A DNA stretch of 64,000 nt from Microcystis aeruginosa FD4 (GCF_009792235.1 NZ_CP046973.1:5022001-5086000), one strand, 5' to 3'; positions 23,841 through 33,816 are shown, numbered from the stretch's first letter. The notes: a model not told the origin generated them from the sequence alone. Numbers and translations are program-made.

Positions 23841-24482
23841 TTATAACCATTGTTGTAATTCCGGCCAACCCAAACCCTGACGCACGATATCCGGTTGATC
23901 GCTGGTAAAATCAACAATTGTTGACACTTCCGAACCGGGAGCCGAACCATCTTCGATAATTAAATCAACGATATGATCGAGGGCATCGAATAATCTAGCG
24001 GTTTCTAATCCCTTGGTGGGAAAATCCCCCTCCTGATCGGGAAGATGAGCAGAACTAGAGATAATGGGATTTTCTAGGGTTTCGAGAATAGTGCGACAGA
24101 TAACGTGATCGGGAACCCGGATACCGGTGGTTTTCCGCTTCGGATTCATCACCACTTTCGGCACTAATTTAGTCGCCGGTAAGAGAAAAGTGTAGGGACC
24201 GGGTATGACTCGTCGCATAATCTTATAGGCATGATCGCTGACCACTGCGTACTCGGAAATATTCGACAAAGAAGAACAGAGAAACGTCAAGGGTTTATCA
24301 TTAGATAGTTGCTTGATTTGGCGAACTCGTTCGACGGCAGATTTCACATTGAGATCGCAACCGATCGCATAGACAGTATCGGTAGGATAAAGCATAATTG
24401 CCCCATTTTTCAGGGCATGACAGATTTCTTGGATAGAACGTTGTTGGGGATTTTCGGGATGGAGAGAGTAAATAGTAGCCAT
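23841..24482 (-). CDS. L-threonylcarbamoyladenylate synthase (TsaC/Sua5/YrdC family)
   Basis: A 213-aa YrdC-fold protein that makes threonylcarbamoyl-AMP from Thr, bicarbonate and ATP for the t6A37 tRNA modification. Motifs: GAIMLYPTDTVYAIGCDL, the KxR-type segment VRQIKQLSNDKPLTFL, GPYTFLLPAT, KRKTTGIRVPDH and PIISSSAHLP. The Sua5 C-terminal domain is absent, so it is the short TsaC type. It is divergent from larC, and the two 5' ends overlap by about 24 nt if larC starts at 24459. Confidence 0.9.
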   Translation of the reverse strand: MATIYSLHPENPQQRSIQEICHALKNGAIMLYPTDTVYAIGCDLNVKSAVERVRQIKQLSNDKPLTFLCSSLSNISEYAVVSDHAYKIMRRVIPGPYTFLLPATKLVPKVVMNPKRKTTGIRVPDHVICRTILETLENPIISSSAHLPDQEGDFPTKGLETARLFDALDHIVDLIIEDGSAPGSEVSTIVDFTSDQPDIVRQGLGWPELQQWL

Positions 24483-25715
24483 GATAGCAAAATCGTCGCC
24501 TATTGGGATTGTCCCACGGGAATCGCCGGGGATATGTGTTTAGGGGCATTAGTAGATTTAGGAGTCCCCCTAGAATACCTGATTGCACAACTAAAAACTT
24601 TAGGAATTGAGGATGAATATCAGTTAAGGGACGAAAAAGTGCATCGTCGCGGTCAAATTGCTACTAAGGTTCACGTCGATGTCGCTGCCGAGAAGTCCGC
24701 TGATCATCACCACCATCACCATCATACCCCCGCTCGCCATTTACCGGAGATCAAAAATTTAATTAAACAGGCAAATTTACCCCAGAAAGTCCAAGAATGG
24801 AGTTTAGCGGTTTTTCAACAACTTGCGATCGCAGAAGGAGCCGTTCACGGGATCGCGCCAGAAAAGGTGCATTTTCACGAAGTGGGGGCAATCGATGCCA
24901 TTGTTGATATCGTTGGGACTTGTTTGGGTTTGGACTGGCTATCGGTGAGTGAATTATACTGTTCTTCTCTACCCACTGGCGGCGGTACAGTTCAGGCCGC
25001 CCATGGTCGTTTACCGGTTCCCGTGCCAGCAGTAGTACAATTGTTCAGCCAGCGACAAGTACCAATTTATAGTAATGGCATCGCAGCGGAGTTGGTAACA
25101 CCCACAGGGGCAGCTATTGTGACAACTTTAGCTAAAAGTTTCGGTAAACCGCCAAAAATGCAGTTAGAAAAGGTCGGTTTAGGAGCAGGGACAAAAGATT
25201 TACCGATTCCCAATCTTGTCCGACTTTGGTTAGGGAAAAAAGTACCAGAAAAGCTAGATGAAATCGAAACCGTGGCGGTTTTAGAAACTCAAATTGATGA
25301 CTTAAATCCGCAAGCGATCGCCTACTTAAGCGAGGCTTTATTACAAGCAGGTGCCTTGGATGTATTTAGTCAAGCAATTACTATGAAAAAATCTCGTTTG
25401 GGGATACTTTTGACAGTAATTTGTGCCTTGGATAAAATTGCTATTTGTGAAAATATGATCTTTCAGGAAACCACAACTTTAGGCATTAGAAGGACAATTC
25501 AAGAGCGATCGATCTTAAAAAGAGAGATACAATCGATCGATACTGTCTATGGCAAAATTCGGCTAAAAGTTGCCTACAAAGAGTCAATTAATCAACCGAT
25601 TACCGTACAACCAGAATACGAAGATTGTGCCGCAATTGCCCGTCAGCATCATCTACCTTGGCGATTTGTTCATCAAATGGCCTTAGCTATTTGGCAAGAA
25701 AAAAATCAGTCTTGA
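24459..25715 (+). CDS. larC: Nickel-pincer cofactor biosynthesis protein LarC
   Basis: About 418 aa. LarC inserts nickel into the pincer cofactor in a CTP-dependent reaction. N-terminal AYWDCPTGIAGDMCLGALVDLGVP, a seven-histidine run (about 24705-24725, the metal-binding loop between the two halves), KVHFHEVGAIDAIVDIVG, SSLPTGGGTVQAAHGRLPVPVPA, NGIAAELVTPTGAA and the C-terminal ETQIDDLNPQAIAYL are all family features. The ATG at 24459 is the only one close to the conserved start and overlaps the divergent TsaC gene; a longer frame upstream is unconserved. larB lies 17 kb away. Confidence 0.9.
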   Translation: MERVNSSHDSKIVAYWDCPTGIAGDMCLGALVDLGVPLEYLIAQLKTLGIEDEYQLRDEKVHRRGQIATKVHVDVAAEKSADHHHHHHHTPARHLPEIKNLIKQANLPQKVQEWSLAVFQQLAIAEGAVHGIAPEKVHFHEVGAIDAIVDIVGTCLGLDWLSVSELYCSSLPTGGGTVQAAHGRLPVPVPAVVQLFSQRQVPIYSNGIAAELVTPTGAAIVTTLAKSFGKPPKMQLEKVGLGAGTKDLPIPNLVRLWLGKKVPEKLDEIETVAVLETQIDDLNPQAIAYLSEALLQAGALDVFSQAITMKKSRLGILLTVICALDKIAICENMIFQETTTLGIRRTIQERSILKREIQSIDTVYGKIRLKVAYKESINQPITVQPEYEDCAAIARQHHLPWRFVHQMALAIWQEKNQS

Positions 25716-25765
25716 CAGCAGGGCAATTTTATCATAAAACTGCTATATCTACTGTTCAAAAGAAC

Positions 25766-25830
25766 GTAGGTTGGGTTGAAGTATGAAACCCAACGCCCGC
25801 TCATGTTACGCTACCGTTAACCCATCCTAC
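25766..25830. repeat. REP-like inverted repeat
   Basis: Arms GTAGGTTGGGTT and AACCCATCCTAC enclose about 40 nt. It is related to hairpins near 17386, 61282 and 62787. Confidence 0.65.
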
Positions 25831-26287
25831 AAATAATTGTGCCTCCCTACTTATGAGATGCAGAGGATTTACCATAATTTATCTAATCTATTTCTATTTC
25901 TTATTTCTTTCTCTTTTTTTTCATAAATTTAATTGTGGTACAAGTGCCAAGAACTCAGAGGAAAATGATAGTTTTCTCTGATAATTCTGACTGAATAAAG
26001 AGGATATTTTTCATATTTTGCTAGATATTTTGGTAGGCAATTTAGGAGTAAGGGACTTGCGCTTTGATAATGTACCATTTAGGGCTTGTCTGATTCTTCG
26101 ACAGAGCGATTGTCCCGCTAGGATACTATTCCTACGCAAGTTCCTAAGCCTTATTTTTGGAGATTTGGTGTTGGGTTTCGCTTAAACAATCGGTTCTCCT
26201 CGACTTTGTGTGATAATCAGTGCTTATCATTGGTGGGAGTCTTGCCAGACAAGGCTTTAAAGACTATATTTCCCGAAAATTATCGGC

Positions 26288-26453
26288 TGCATCTCCTATA
26301 TGTGACTTTCCCTCACCTATAGGTGAGCAGCAGAAGTCATTCAAAGAGGGCGAATGCAATTCGCCCCTACAATAATATGATTGCGCCAATGGTAGGGGCG
26401 CACCGCGTGCGCCCAAAATCTCCTCTAGATATTTTGACCAAATTGAGATGCAC
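26288..26453. mobile_element. MITE-like element, copy 2
   Basis: Same sequence and length class as 16966-17134: ends TGCATCTC/GAGATGCA, the same GGGCGAATGCAATTCGCCC block, and similar GTAGGGGCGCAC block. The flanks CCCGAAAATTATC and CCCGAATTATC may be a decayed target duplication. An 80-codon frame through it is not a gene. Confidence 0.8.
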
Positions 26454-26487
26454 CCGAATTATCCCTATTCTTCTCCCTTTCACACAA

Positions 26488-26520
26488 AAACCAGAAGAGC
26501 TAACAAGGCTCTTCTGGTTT
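26488..26520. terminator. Strong hairpin, terminator-like
   Basis: A perfect 13-bp stem (26488-26500 with 26508-26520, AACCAGAAGAGC core) and a 7-nt loop. Read on the minus strand it is followed by five T. No gene ends close to it, so it may insulate the downstream block or be a relic. Confidence 0.6.
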
Positions 26521-26732
26521 ATGTGTGGAAACGAGGTCTATACTGATAGAATATCCGCAAAATAGTCCTAAAAGTTTTGTCCAGTAAGCATTTCACGATT
26601 CCATAAGCAAAAATTATCACACAAAGCCGAGAAGAGCCCTGATTTGTGCATAAAAACTAAAAATTTTAACATTAGGAAACTTGAAATGTTAGAATCAGAG
26701 CAACAGTAAATGCTTGTAATCCTAATGAGAAC

Positions 26733-29700
26733 ATGGTCAATAGTATTTTAATGATTCCTGTTCATTTGGATGCTCTCTATCTGAAAAGAGATCGCCTAGT
26801 TGTAGAGGCGATGGCAGATTTTAGCATCATTCCTTATTTTAATAGAAAAAGAGACGTAAATCCGAATATTGCTCATATCAGCGAGGAGATTGTTTCCCAA
26901 CCCTTTCAAAATCAAAATCTGTACCTGAAAGCAGGAATCCATTTACATTGGGCCTTACCAGATGCTTTAACAAAAGGGATTCAAGATAGCGATAAAAAGA
27001 CAGTTTTCCCATCAGTTCCTAATCGCTGGTTAGTAACACGCACTCTTAACGGAGAAAAACGTCAATGGGTAGTGGAGAGTGATTATCTTTATCGGGAAGG
27101 AGAAGGGGAGCAGTTAGGTAGTATTGCTTATCCCATTGAGATAAAGAATGGTAATGGTAATCATCAACCATTTCGCTATTTAGGTCGCAAACTGCCTATA
27201 GAAGCTTGGTTAGAAAATGATCCCGATGCTGAATATCTACCCTCATTAACTGCCGTGGGTTATGGTGAACCTACTTTTGCGGCTTTTTATCCTAATTGTC
27301 ACAGTGTTTTTGGCTTTTATGATGATTATTTTCCTCAACCTACTGATAGTTTACAGTATGATGTGATTGGGTGGTATAGTGACTTAGAAAAGGATTATTT
27401 CAATCAATTCATCAAATCAAAATCTCAATTAACTACACAAGAATTAATCAAAGCGATACAAGAGGAATTCAAGTGGGACATTCCCGTTAAAAGCAATGAA
27501 CAAATACCTCAAAGAATACTTTGCTATGCCCGCTTAAAGTTTGCGTCTCCAACCAATACAGAGAGAGAAATTTCGGTAGAAGTGGCTGTAGGAAATACGG
27601 GAACGGAGGCATTATCTGCTTATTTAGGTCAAAAAATTGACAACAATTCTCAATCTATTATTGAAGATCAATTAGAAGCTTTAACCCTAGCTTCTCGCTT
27701 AGAAAGTCGTCAGTTGGATCTAACGGCTAAGTTTGAGGAAGCACGTCATGAAAAAGGGTTTAATGCGATCGCATCTGGGACAATATGGACTGTTAGTTTA
27801 GAAAGTACAAACTCGACAATAGCAAATGCTGAAGATGCTCAAGCTCAGAGCGAAGTTACTTTACCCGATAATATAGCTCCTAAACTGAATCAGCTTAATC
27901 TATCTCAACAGAAATATGACTGCACTTTGGATGAAATTGAGTCCCTGCGTCGGCAACTCTTTTCTGATTGGTATAAGTATATGTTAAGTGCTTATCCACC
28001 CCAAGGTAGCACCGCTCAGTATCCTGATATTGATGAAGTTAAATATTATATTCAGGAGAAGGGAATTAAACCTTTAAAGGCAAAACTGAATGATCTAGAG
28101 AATTATGAAAAGTTATTGAATAAATCTTTAACTCAATTACAACAGGCGATTACTCAAGTAAATATTACCCAGTGTAAATTAAAAGTTAGTGATATTTTAG
28201 ACTGGGAAAAATTGATTAATCAGTTACAACAAGGAACAACAGAGCCAATTAAAAGAATTAAGCAGTTAATCCCCGATTTGCCCAGTAAAATTGCAGGGAA
28301 AAACCAAGGAGAAATTATAGATGCCTTAAATTTAATTTTTACTAAAAACGAAGAAGAATTAGTCCGTTGCAATCGTCTGCTTTTAATTGCAGGGAAAAAC
28401 CAAGGAGAAATTATAGATGCCTTAAATTTAATTTTTACTAAAAACGAAGAAGAATTAGTCCGTTGCAATCGTCTGCTTTTAGAAGTTTCTTTCCCTCAGC
28501 TAATCTTAAAAGCTCCACCACCTTACACCCTGAAACCTATTGCTAGTTCCCGTTATTGGCAACCAACAGAACCAGTTATCTTGATGGCGGGGGAAGGGGT
28601 AAAACCCACCATTCGCCATGGACAAGATGGAAGATTGAGGGATGATGGACTGTTAGAATGTGATATTTTACAACAGGAAGAGGACATTTCTGTTAATAGC
28701 TTTTCGTCTATTCTCGGTAAAATTGATCAGATAGAAAACAATAAAACAGGGGAATATATTGGCTTTAGCACTTGGGAAGAACAACCTTGGCATCCGTTTT
28801 TACTAGAGTGGGAGGTAGAAGTTTTTCCCCTCCAAAATGGCTGTAATCATGGCATCTATAATCATCAATATGATGCTGAGTTTATTACGGGTAATTATAC
28901 CTTGAAAGAAAACGAGCCAGAGCTTTCTTTACAGTACGGAAAGGGGGCTGTTCTTAAAGCTGCTAATGTTTATAGTGGTCGGAGTATTTTAACACCCCAT
29001 GCCGGAATTAAGCTTAAGGAAAAAATAGAAGTTTATTTAAAGAAACAGTTACCTGATGAGGCTAAAGAATATTACGAACTAAAACAGTCTGAACAAGGAG
29101 AAGCTTACCAAAAAAGAATCCAAGATTGGTATAAGGACAAACCAAATTCTTTGACCAACTTAGACCAACAAGAAAAGATTCAAGCCATTCAAGCTTGGTA
29201 TGAGCAAAAACCCTGTTATGATCCTAGTAATCCTAATTTAATTTTCACTAATCTACTCTCGGATCAAAAAGCTAAAGACCCCATTTATACTGCCATTAGA
29301 GCTTATCAAAATCTTTTAAGCCTAAATTGTCTATCTCAAGCTTTAGGAGGGTTTAACGAGGCTTTATTGATGCACAAACAGACGTTACAGTTACCTATTG
29401 CTGATCCTTTAGGATTTAATGATTATCAGCCTTTTACAGATGAAATAAAAGAAATGGTACAACAAAGTATCCGTAGTGCGCCAGAACCTTTAAATGATTT
29501 TAACCCAATTCGCTCAGGAGTGATGAAGATTTTACGGTTGCGGTTAGTAGATACTTTTGGACGGGTGAAGGATTTAGATATTAGTAATATTATCACTCCT
29601 GAACAGATGACGACTCCCGGCAGTCCCTATCTGATATCTTTACCCCCTCGTTTGGTACAACCGGCGCGTATTAATTTCCGTTGGTTATCTGCAATTGAAG

Positions 29701-30719
29701 GGGAACAGGAAATGAATAGTCATCCAGCTACTACTCCTATTTGTGGCTGGATATTACCTAATAATTTAGATAATAGTCTCGCTATCTATGATAATCAGGG
29801 TAAGGCTTTGGGTTCGATTAATCAATTAGCAAAATGGCAAGCTGCGCCGGGTGAAAATACGGTTATCCCCTTTGATAAAATTGATGATCATTTACAAAAA
29901 GTGATTAACTATATTATTAAGCAGGGGGCAGAATTTTTGTCTGATTTTATTTCTGCTTTAGATAGTGGGTTAGAAAACATTGATCCCGAAAATTCGGCGC
30001 AAAATCAAGGTTTAGCACTGTTAATGGGACGACCTATTGCCCTAGTCAGAGCTTCTTTAAATTTGGAATTAGAGGGACTTGCAGCTATTAACCAAGATTG
30101 GGGGGTATTTTGGCAAGATTTAAGACGTAATTTCCGAGAAACAGATGGCTTTGAAAAGGTGAAGTTTCCGATTCGTTTAGGAGAATATAAACAGTTAAAT
30201 GATGGTTTATTAGGTTATTGGTTGGAAGGGGATGATGGAAGTCTCAAGGATATATTTTATGCCTCTCAAAGTGATTTAGAGGGAATTAATCATCATGCTA
30301 TTAAATTTCATAATGCTAACAATCCTTGGCATATTGATCTTAATCTAAAAGATCCTCCTACCCTGTTGACAATGCTGATAGACCCAAGAGGAAAAGTTCA
30401 CGCAACTACTGGAATTTTACCGACGAAATCTATTGATATTCCCCCGGATCAATATCAGGATGCTTTAGAGAAAATAGAAATTACTTTCTTCTCTGCTCCT
30501 ATCTTGACAGATTCTGCTAAAATTAATTTAGCTTTACCTGATGAAGTTGGTTATCAGTGGTCATGGTTAGAGAAAGAAAAGGAACAATGGTCAACTGCTG
30601 ATAAAATAGGTCAAACTAATGTTAATGCTATCTTCTCTGGCAAGCAAGAAATTCGAGAGGGATGGTTAAAGTTAAGCCCCAAAAAAGAGCCACCAAACCC
30701 TAATAATCCTAATCCCTAA
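26733..30719 (+). CDS. Giant uncharacterized protein (1328 aa)
   Basis: A 1328-aa protein with no signal peptide or membrane span. Conserved-looking blocks: IPVHLDALYL near the start, AGIHLHWALPDALTKG and VPNRWLVTR (about residues 70-110), YDVIGWYSD (about 210), a long coiled-coil-like region (about 310-590), HPFLLEWEVEVFPL (about 690), and PPRLVQPARINFRWLSA with PICGWILPNNLDNSLAIYD and ALLMGRPIALVRASL (about 970-1120). A 32-residue unit (IAGKNQGEIID...CNRLLL) is repeated twice, exactly, at 28290-28481. The gene is followed after 49 nt by the LamG/tail-collar gene, probably in one operon. Function unknown. Confidence 0.8.
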   Translation: MVNSILMIPVHLDALYLKRDRLVVEAMADFSIIPYFNRKRDVNPNIAHISEEIVSQPFQNQNLYLKAGIHLHWALPDALTKGIQDSDKKTVFPSVPNRWLVTRTLNGEKRQWVVESDYLYREGEGEQLGSIAYPIEIKNGNGNHQPFRYLGRKLPIEAWLENDPDAEYLPSLTAVGYGEPTFAAFYPNCHSVFGFYDDYFPQPTDSLQYDVIGWYSDLEKDYFNQFIKSKSQLTTQELIKAIQEEFKWDIPVKSNEQIPQRILCYARLKFASPTNTEREISVEVAVGNTGTEALSAYLGQKIDNNSQSIIEDQLEALTLASRLESRQLDLTAKFEEARHEKGFNAIASGTIWTVSLESTNSTIANAEDAQAQSEVTLPDNIAPKLNQLNLSQQKYDCTLDEIESLRRQLFSDWYKYMLSAYPPQGSTAQYPDIDEVKYYIQEKGIKPLKAKLNDLENYEKLLNKSLTQLQQAITQVNITQCKLKVSDILDWEKLINQLQQGTTEPIKRIKQLIPDLPSKIAGKNQGEIIDALNLIFTKNEEELVRCNRLLLIAGKNQGEIIDALNLIFTKNEEELVRCNRLLLEVSFPQLILKAPPPYTLKPIASSRYWQPTEPVILMAGEGVKPTIRHGQDGRLRDDGLLECDILQQEEDISVNSFSSILGKIDQIENNKTGEYIGFSTWEEQPWHPFLLEWEVEVFPLQNGCNHGIYNHQYDAEFITGNYTLKENEPELSLQYGKGAVLKAANVYSGRSILTPHAGIKLKEKIEVYLKKQLPDEAKEYYELKQSEQGEAYQKRIQDWYKDKPNSLTNLDQQEKIQAIQAWYEQKPCYDPSNPNLIFTNLLSDQKAKDPIYTAIRAYQNLLSLNCLSQALGGFNEALLMHKQTLQLPIADPLGFNDYQPFTDEIKEMVQQSIRSAPEPLNDFNPIRSGVMKILRLRLVDTFGRVKDLDISNIITPEQMTTPGSPYLISLPPRLVQPARINFRWLSAIEGEQEMNSHPATTPICGWILPNNLDNSLAIYDNQGKALGSINQLAKWQAAPGENTVIPFDKIDDHLQKVINYIIKQGAEFLSDFISALDSGLENIDPENSAQNQGLALLMGRPIALVRASLNLELEGLAAINQDWGVFWQDLRRNFRETDGFEKVKFPIRLGEYKQLNDGLLGYWLEGDDGSLKDIFYASQSDLEGINHHAIKFHNANNPWHIDLNLKDPPTLLTMLIDPRGKVHATTGILPTKSIDIPPDQYQDALEKIEITFFSAPILTDSAKINLALPDEVGYQWSWLEKEKEQWSTADKIGQTNVNAIFSGKQEIREGWLKLSPKKEPPNPNNPNP
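28290..28481 (+). repeat. Exact 96-bp in-frame tandem duplication
   Basis: 28290-28385 and 28386-28481 are identical base for base and encode the same 32 residues inside the coiled-coil region of the giant protein. Absence of any substitution shows a very recent event or an assembly artefact. Confidence 0.95.
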
Positions 30720-30768
30720 CTTTATTCAAGATTCACCCGCTAATTTTTTTAATCAAGGAGTATCAATT

Positions 30769-33615
30769 ATGAGTAACACTAATGACTTAGTTCTGCATCT
30801 AAAACTAGATACCATTATCCCCGATGCAGACAATCAAAGAGTTCGTAGTGCTTTTTTAAGTGAGAATGTTTCAGCTTTTACTGAGAGTCAATATACAATT
30901 CACGGTAATCCCCAAGTTGTGCCTGATGAACATTTTGGCAGTTGTTTGATTTTTGATGGAAGACAAGACTATATAGAAATTCCTAATTCAGATGCTATTA
31001 ACTTTGCCACTAATCAAGATTTTACCGTTGCAAGCTGGATAAAAATAGCCAAAGAACAAGCATTTAAAACCAATGGTGACAACGATATTATTGAAAAATG
31101 GAATGGTAGTGGAGGTTATCCCTATGTCATCAGATATGTGCGTGATAACCAAACAATCCATGCAGCAAGATATGATGGTTCTAATAATCCCTCTGTCACC
31201 ACCACAACTAAACTTAATAGTGAGCAATTCTATCACATTGCTTTTGTGAAAGAAGGGAGCAAGTTGCAGCTTTATTTAGATGGACATGAAGAAAATAGTA
31301 CGGATGATACAACCCAATCTCAAACACAAAATGATTCACCTCTTTATCTAGCACGTAGAGGAGGAAGCAATGAAGCTTATGCTAACTATTTCGCGGGAAC
31401 AATTGCTCATCTCCGCATCTATAATAAGGCATTATTCCCAGAAGAAATTAAACGGGATATGAATAATGATTTAACGGCGATCGCCGCTTTTAATCTTGCC
31501 TATCCTCTTAATTTTAATTTATATGAAGGAGAGGATCAAGAGTCAGTTATCTTCATTGAAAATGATACTAAAGGAGAAGAACTGGTTTTTGAAATTCAAA
31601 ATGATACAGAACAGGGGATTACTTTACCGGCAAAAAGTGGAGCAGTCAGTCAAAATAATTATCATTTTGAATTAAGATTTAGACCTGATACTCTATCGCC
31701 TAAATCTTTACAGCAATTGGCTTTAAAACCCCAAAGTAATTGGAGTATGAGTTCTCCTGTTACTCAAGCAGATGGGATAGTTTCTCTCTATTTCTTAACA
31801 ACTAATACTACTTTATCAGCTAATGAGGTCGTTACTTTAACCCTGCCAAACGTCAGTGCTTCAGCAGCGGGAGGGGCAAGAACAACCAGAGTTGAGTTTT
31901 TATGTCCAGAGTTTCCTTATCAAGGAGAGACTTTAACTCATTATTACCGAGAAAAAAACCTCAGTGTTATCGATCATCGGGGTAAGAAAAATATTCCGCT
32001 TCATGTCAGTTTTGTAGGCTCTAATCGGATTTTGAATGATGGCACAACGACAAATAAGTTAACTTTGCGAATTGTTAATGTATTAAAAGATAAATCTATT
32101 CCTTTGATTCCAGATAGTAAGGGGGATAATGCCTCTAAGTTTATTATCTCTTTTGATGTTCAAGAAGCAAATCAGAATAAGGATTGGGCCTTGGGAACCA
32201 CAAGTCAGGTACAAGGAATAGGGATTCAAGGAAAAGATTTTCGACTGATGGCAAGACATATAGAGGAGTGGAAAATTGTTAAAGAGACTCAAGGAGAGTC
32301 GCCAACTTGGACAATAACTAATCAAAATGAAGAAAACGTTGAGTTACGACAGGAACAGGGTATTGAATTAACAATTAACAATATCATTTCTTCTCTTCCT
32401 TCCGGTCAGACCAATCTTTATATACGCTATGAAAATATTCCGGGTTATTGGGATGGAACTTTTATTTGCACCATAGAGAAAATGCCCATTTTATATAAGG
32501 AAGGTAATGTAGGGATTGGTATCAGCGACCCAGGGAAATTCAAATTAAACGTACAGGGAGGCGATCTCAATGTTAGCGGCACAATTTACCGAGGGGGAAA
32601 TCCTCTGATTTATGAAAATTATGAAATTTATTTAAGAGGTTCTGCTTTTGACTCTCCCGAAGGAAATAATACGTTTTTAAAAATTGCTAATGTTGCAATT
32701 ACTATGACTAATAACAGGGGATTAAATACAGTTATTCTTCGTCCTGATGGTAGTTATAAAAAAGGCACTTCTCATGATATTTTTGCCGATAAAAGTTATT
32801 GGAATGATTGGGCAAATTGGATTAATGATCAAAATAATGTTGCTAATGGTGATGTTGTTGCAGTAGCTAGTTGGGATGCTATAAATAATGCTCCTAGAGG
32901 TGGAGCGGCAGAAACTTTATTAACTTCCATTAATGCTTTAAGGGCTTTTGACTTAGTAAAAGGTGAATTTCGTGAGCGTTCTCCCTATGTTCTCTTATTT
33001 GTCAAAGGACGGGTGGGAGCAATGGAAGTCTGTCAACCCCATAGAGGCTCTAATGCTCATCTGAAAACAACTTACTATGAACTGTTGAATTATGGTAATA
33101 CTTCAGTTGTTTTACGGGGAATGATTATAATGTGGTCTGGGGATGTCAATCAAATTCCTGTTGGGTGGGCTTTATGTAATGGCCAGAACGGTACACCCGA
33201 TTTGCGAGATCGATTTATCGTAGGAGCAGGATCTAACTATGGAGTTAAGACTACTGGGGGTCAGGCTACTGTAACCCTAACCGAAGCACAAATGCCTCCT
33301 CACAGACATACTGGAACAGCAGAAAGTAGTCAGCACCGGCATATCATCCCAACGGATAGTGGTGGTGGTGGAGAAGGTTGGGGGCAAGAGAGAATGATAC
33401 AAGCAAATGTTTATAACAATGCAAATAATTGGGCTAATGCAAACAGCTACGCCTATACATACGGAGACCCTGTGGCACAATGGACTCCTAATTCAGCACC
33501 GACTGGGGGAAAGGGGGAACATACTCATAACTTGGCTATCAATCAAAGTGGTGCTGGACAAGCACATAACAACATCCCACCCTATTATGCGTTAGCCTAT
33601 ATTATGAAGCTATAG
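30769..33615 (+). CDS. LamG / ILEI-like / phage tail-collar protein (MdpB-like C-terminus)
   Basis: A 948-aa multidomain protein. Residues 1-225 form a concanavalin-like LamG domain (FDGRQDYIEIP, FTVASWIKI, FYHIAFVKEGSKLQLYLDG, AGTIAHLRIYNKAL). About 230-580 is beta-rich. About 580-615 (GNVGIGISDPGKFKLNVQGG) is a tail-fibre-like motif. About 620-775 resembles the ILEI/FAM3 domain (GLNTVILRPDGSY, NGDVVAVASWDA, SPYVLLFVKGRVGAMEVCQP). About 785-948 is a phage tail collar (PVGWALCNGQNGTPDLRDRFIVGAG, MPPHRHTG, NIPPYYALAYIMK), the domain of COG4675 'microcystin-dependent protein'. No signal peptide. An AAGGAG Shine-Dalgarno precedes the ATG. Probably an adhesin or fibre-like carbohydrate-binding protein. 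Confidence 0.85.
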   Translation: MSNTNDLVLHLKLDTIIPDADNQRVRSAFLSENVSAFTESQYTIHGNPQVVPDEHFGSCLIFDGRQDYIEIPNSDAINFATNQDFTVASWIKIAKEQAFKTNGDNDIIEKWNGSGGYPYVIRYVRDNQTIHAARYDGSNNPSVTTTTKLNSEQFYHIAFVKEGSKLQLYLDGHEENSTDDTTQSQTQNDSPLYLARRGGSNEAYANYFAGTIAHLRIYNKALFPEEIKRDMNNDLTAIAAFNLAYPLNFNLYEGEDQESVIFIENDTKGEELVFEIQNDTEQGITLPAKSGAVSQNNYHFELRFRPDTLSPKSLQQLALKPQSNWSMSSPVTQADGIVSLYFLTTNTTLSANEVVTLTLPNVSASAAGGARTTRVEFLCPEFPYQGETLTHYYREKNLSVIDHRGKKNIPLHVSFVGSNRILNDGTTTNKLTLRIVNVLKDKSIPLIPDSKGDNASKFIISFDVQEANQNKDWALGTTSQVQGIGIQGKDFRLMARHIEEWKIVKETQGESPTWTITNQNEENVELRQEQGIELTINNIISSLPSGQTNLYIRYENIPGYWDGTFICTIEKMPILYKEGNVGIGISDPGKFKLNVQGGDLNVSGTIYRGGNPLIYENYEIYLRGSAFDSPEGNNTFLKIANVAITMTNNRGLNTVILRPDGSYKKGTSHDIFADKSYWNDWANWINDQNNVANGDVVAVASWDAINNAPRGGAAETLLTSINALRAFDLVKGEFRERSPYVLLFVKGRVGAMEVCQPHRGSNAHLKTTYYELLNYGNTSVVLRGMIIMWSGDVNQIPVGWALCNGQNGTPDLRDRFIVGAGSNYGVKTTGGQATVTLTEAQMPPHRHTGTAESSQHRHIIPTDSGGGGEGWGQERMIQANVYNNANNWANANSYAYTYGDPVAQWTPNSAPTGGKGEHTHNLAINQSGAGQAHNNIPPYYALAYIMKL

Positions 33616-33816
33616 CCTTTTATTTTGCTCCAAATTAGCTAAAAAATGATGGAACATAAAAAGCGATCGCACTCCATTCCACCCCCAGTTCTCAGAGGTA
33701 ATAAGTCATGCAAAAGGAAAAGAGATCGCCCCCTATCCTACCATTAATTCCCTACCCATTTAGCAGGAGATCATTATATGATTTAAAGAGATGTTTATTT
33801 AGATTCCCCTTGACCT

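Larger units (their letters stand above)
25716..26732. other. 1-kb intergenic region with repeats
   Basis: No convincing gene. It contains a REP-like hairpin (25766-25830, arms GTAGGTTGGGTT and AACCCATCCTAC), an AT-rich stretch to 25930, a MITE copy (26288-26453) and a strong hairpin (26488-26520). The promoter of the giant-gene block probably lies between 26640 and 26732. Confidence 0.7.

Noticed and set aside
23666..23950. Open frames through the G/C-rich repeat array (both strands)
   Set aside because: They translate to His/Pro or Gly/Val low-complexity products and exist only because the tandem repeat has no stops; the real gene on the minus strand is the TsaC-like one.
26323..26565. 80-codon frame on the plus strand
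   Set aside because: It lies inside the MITE copy and the hairpin, with no ribosome site and no recognisable protein sequence.
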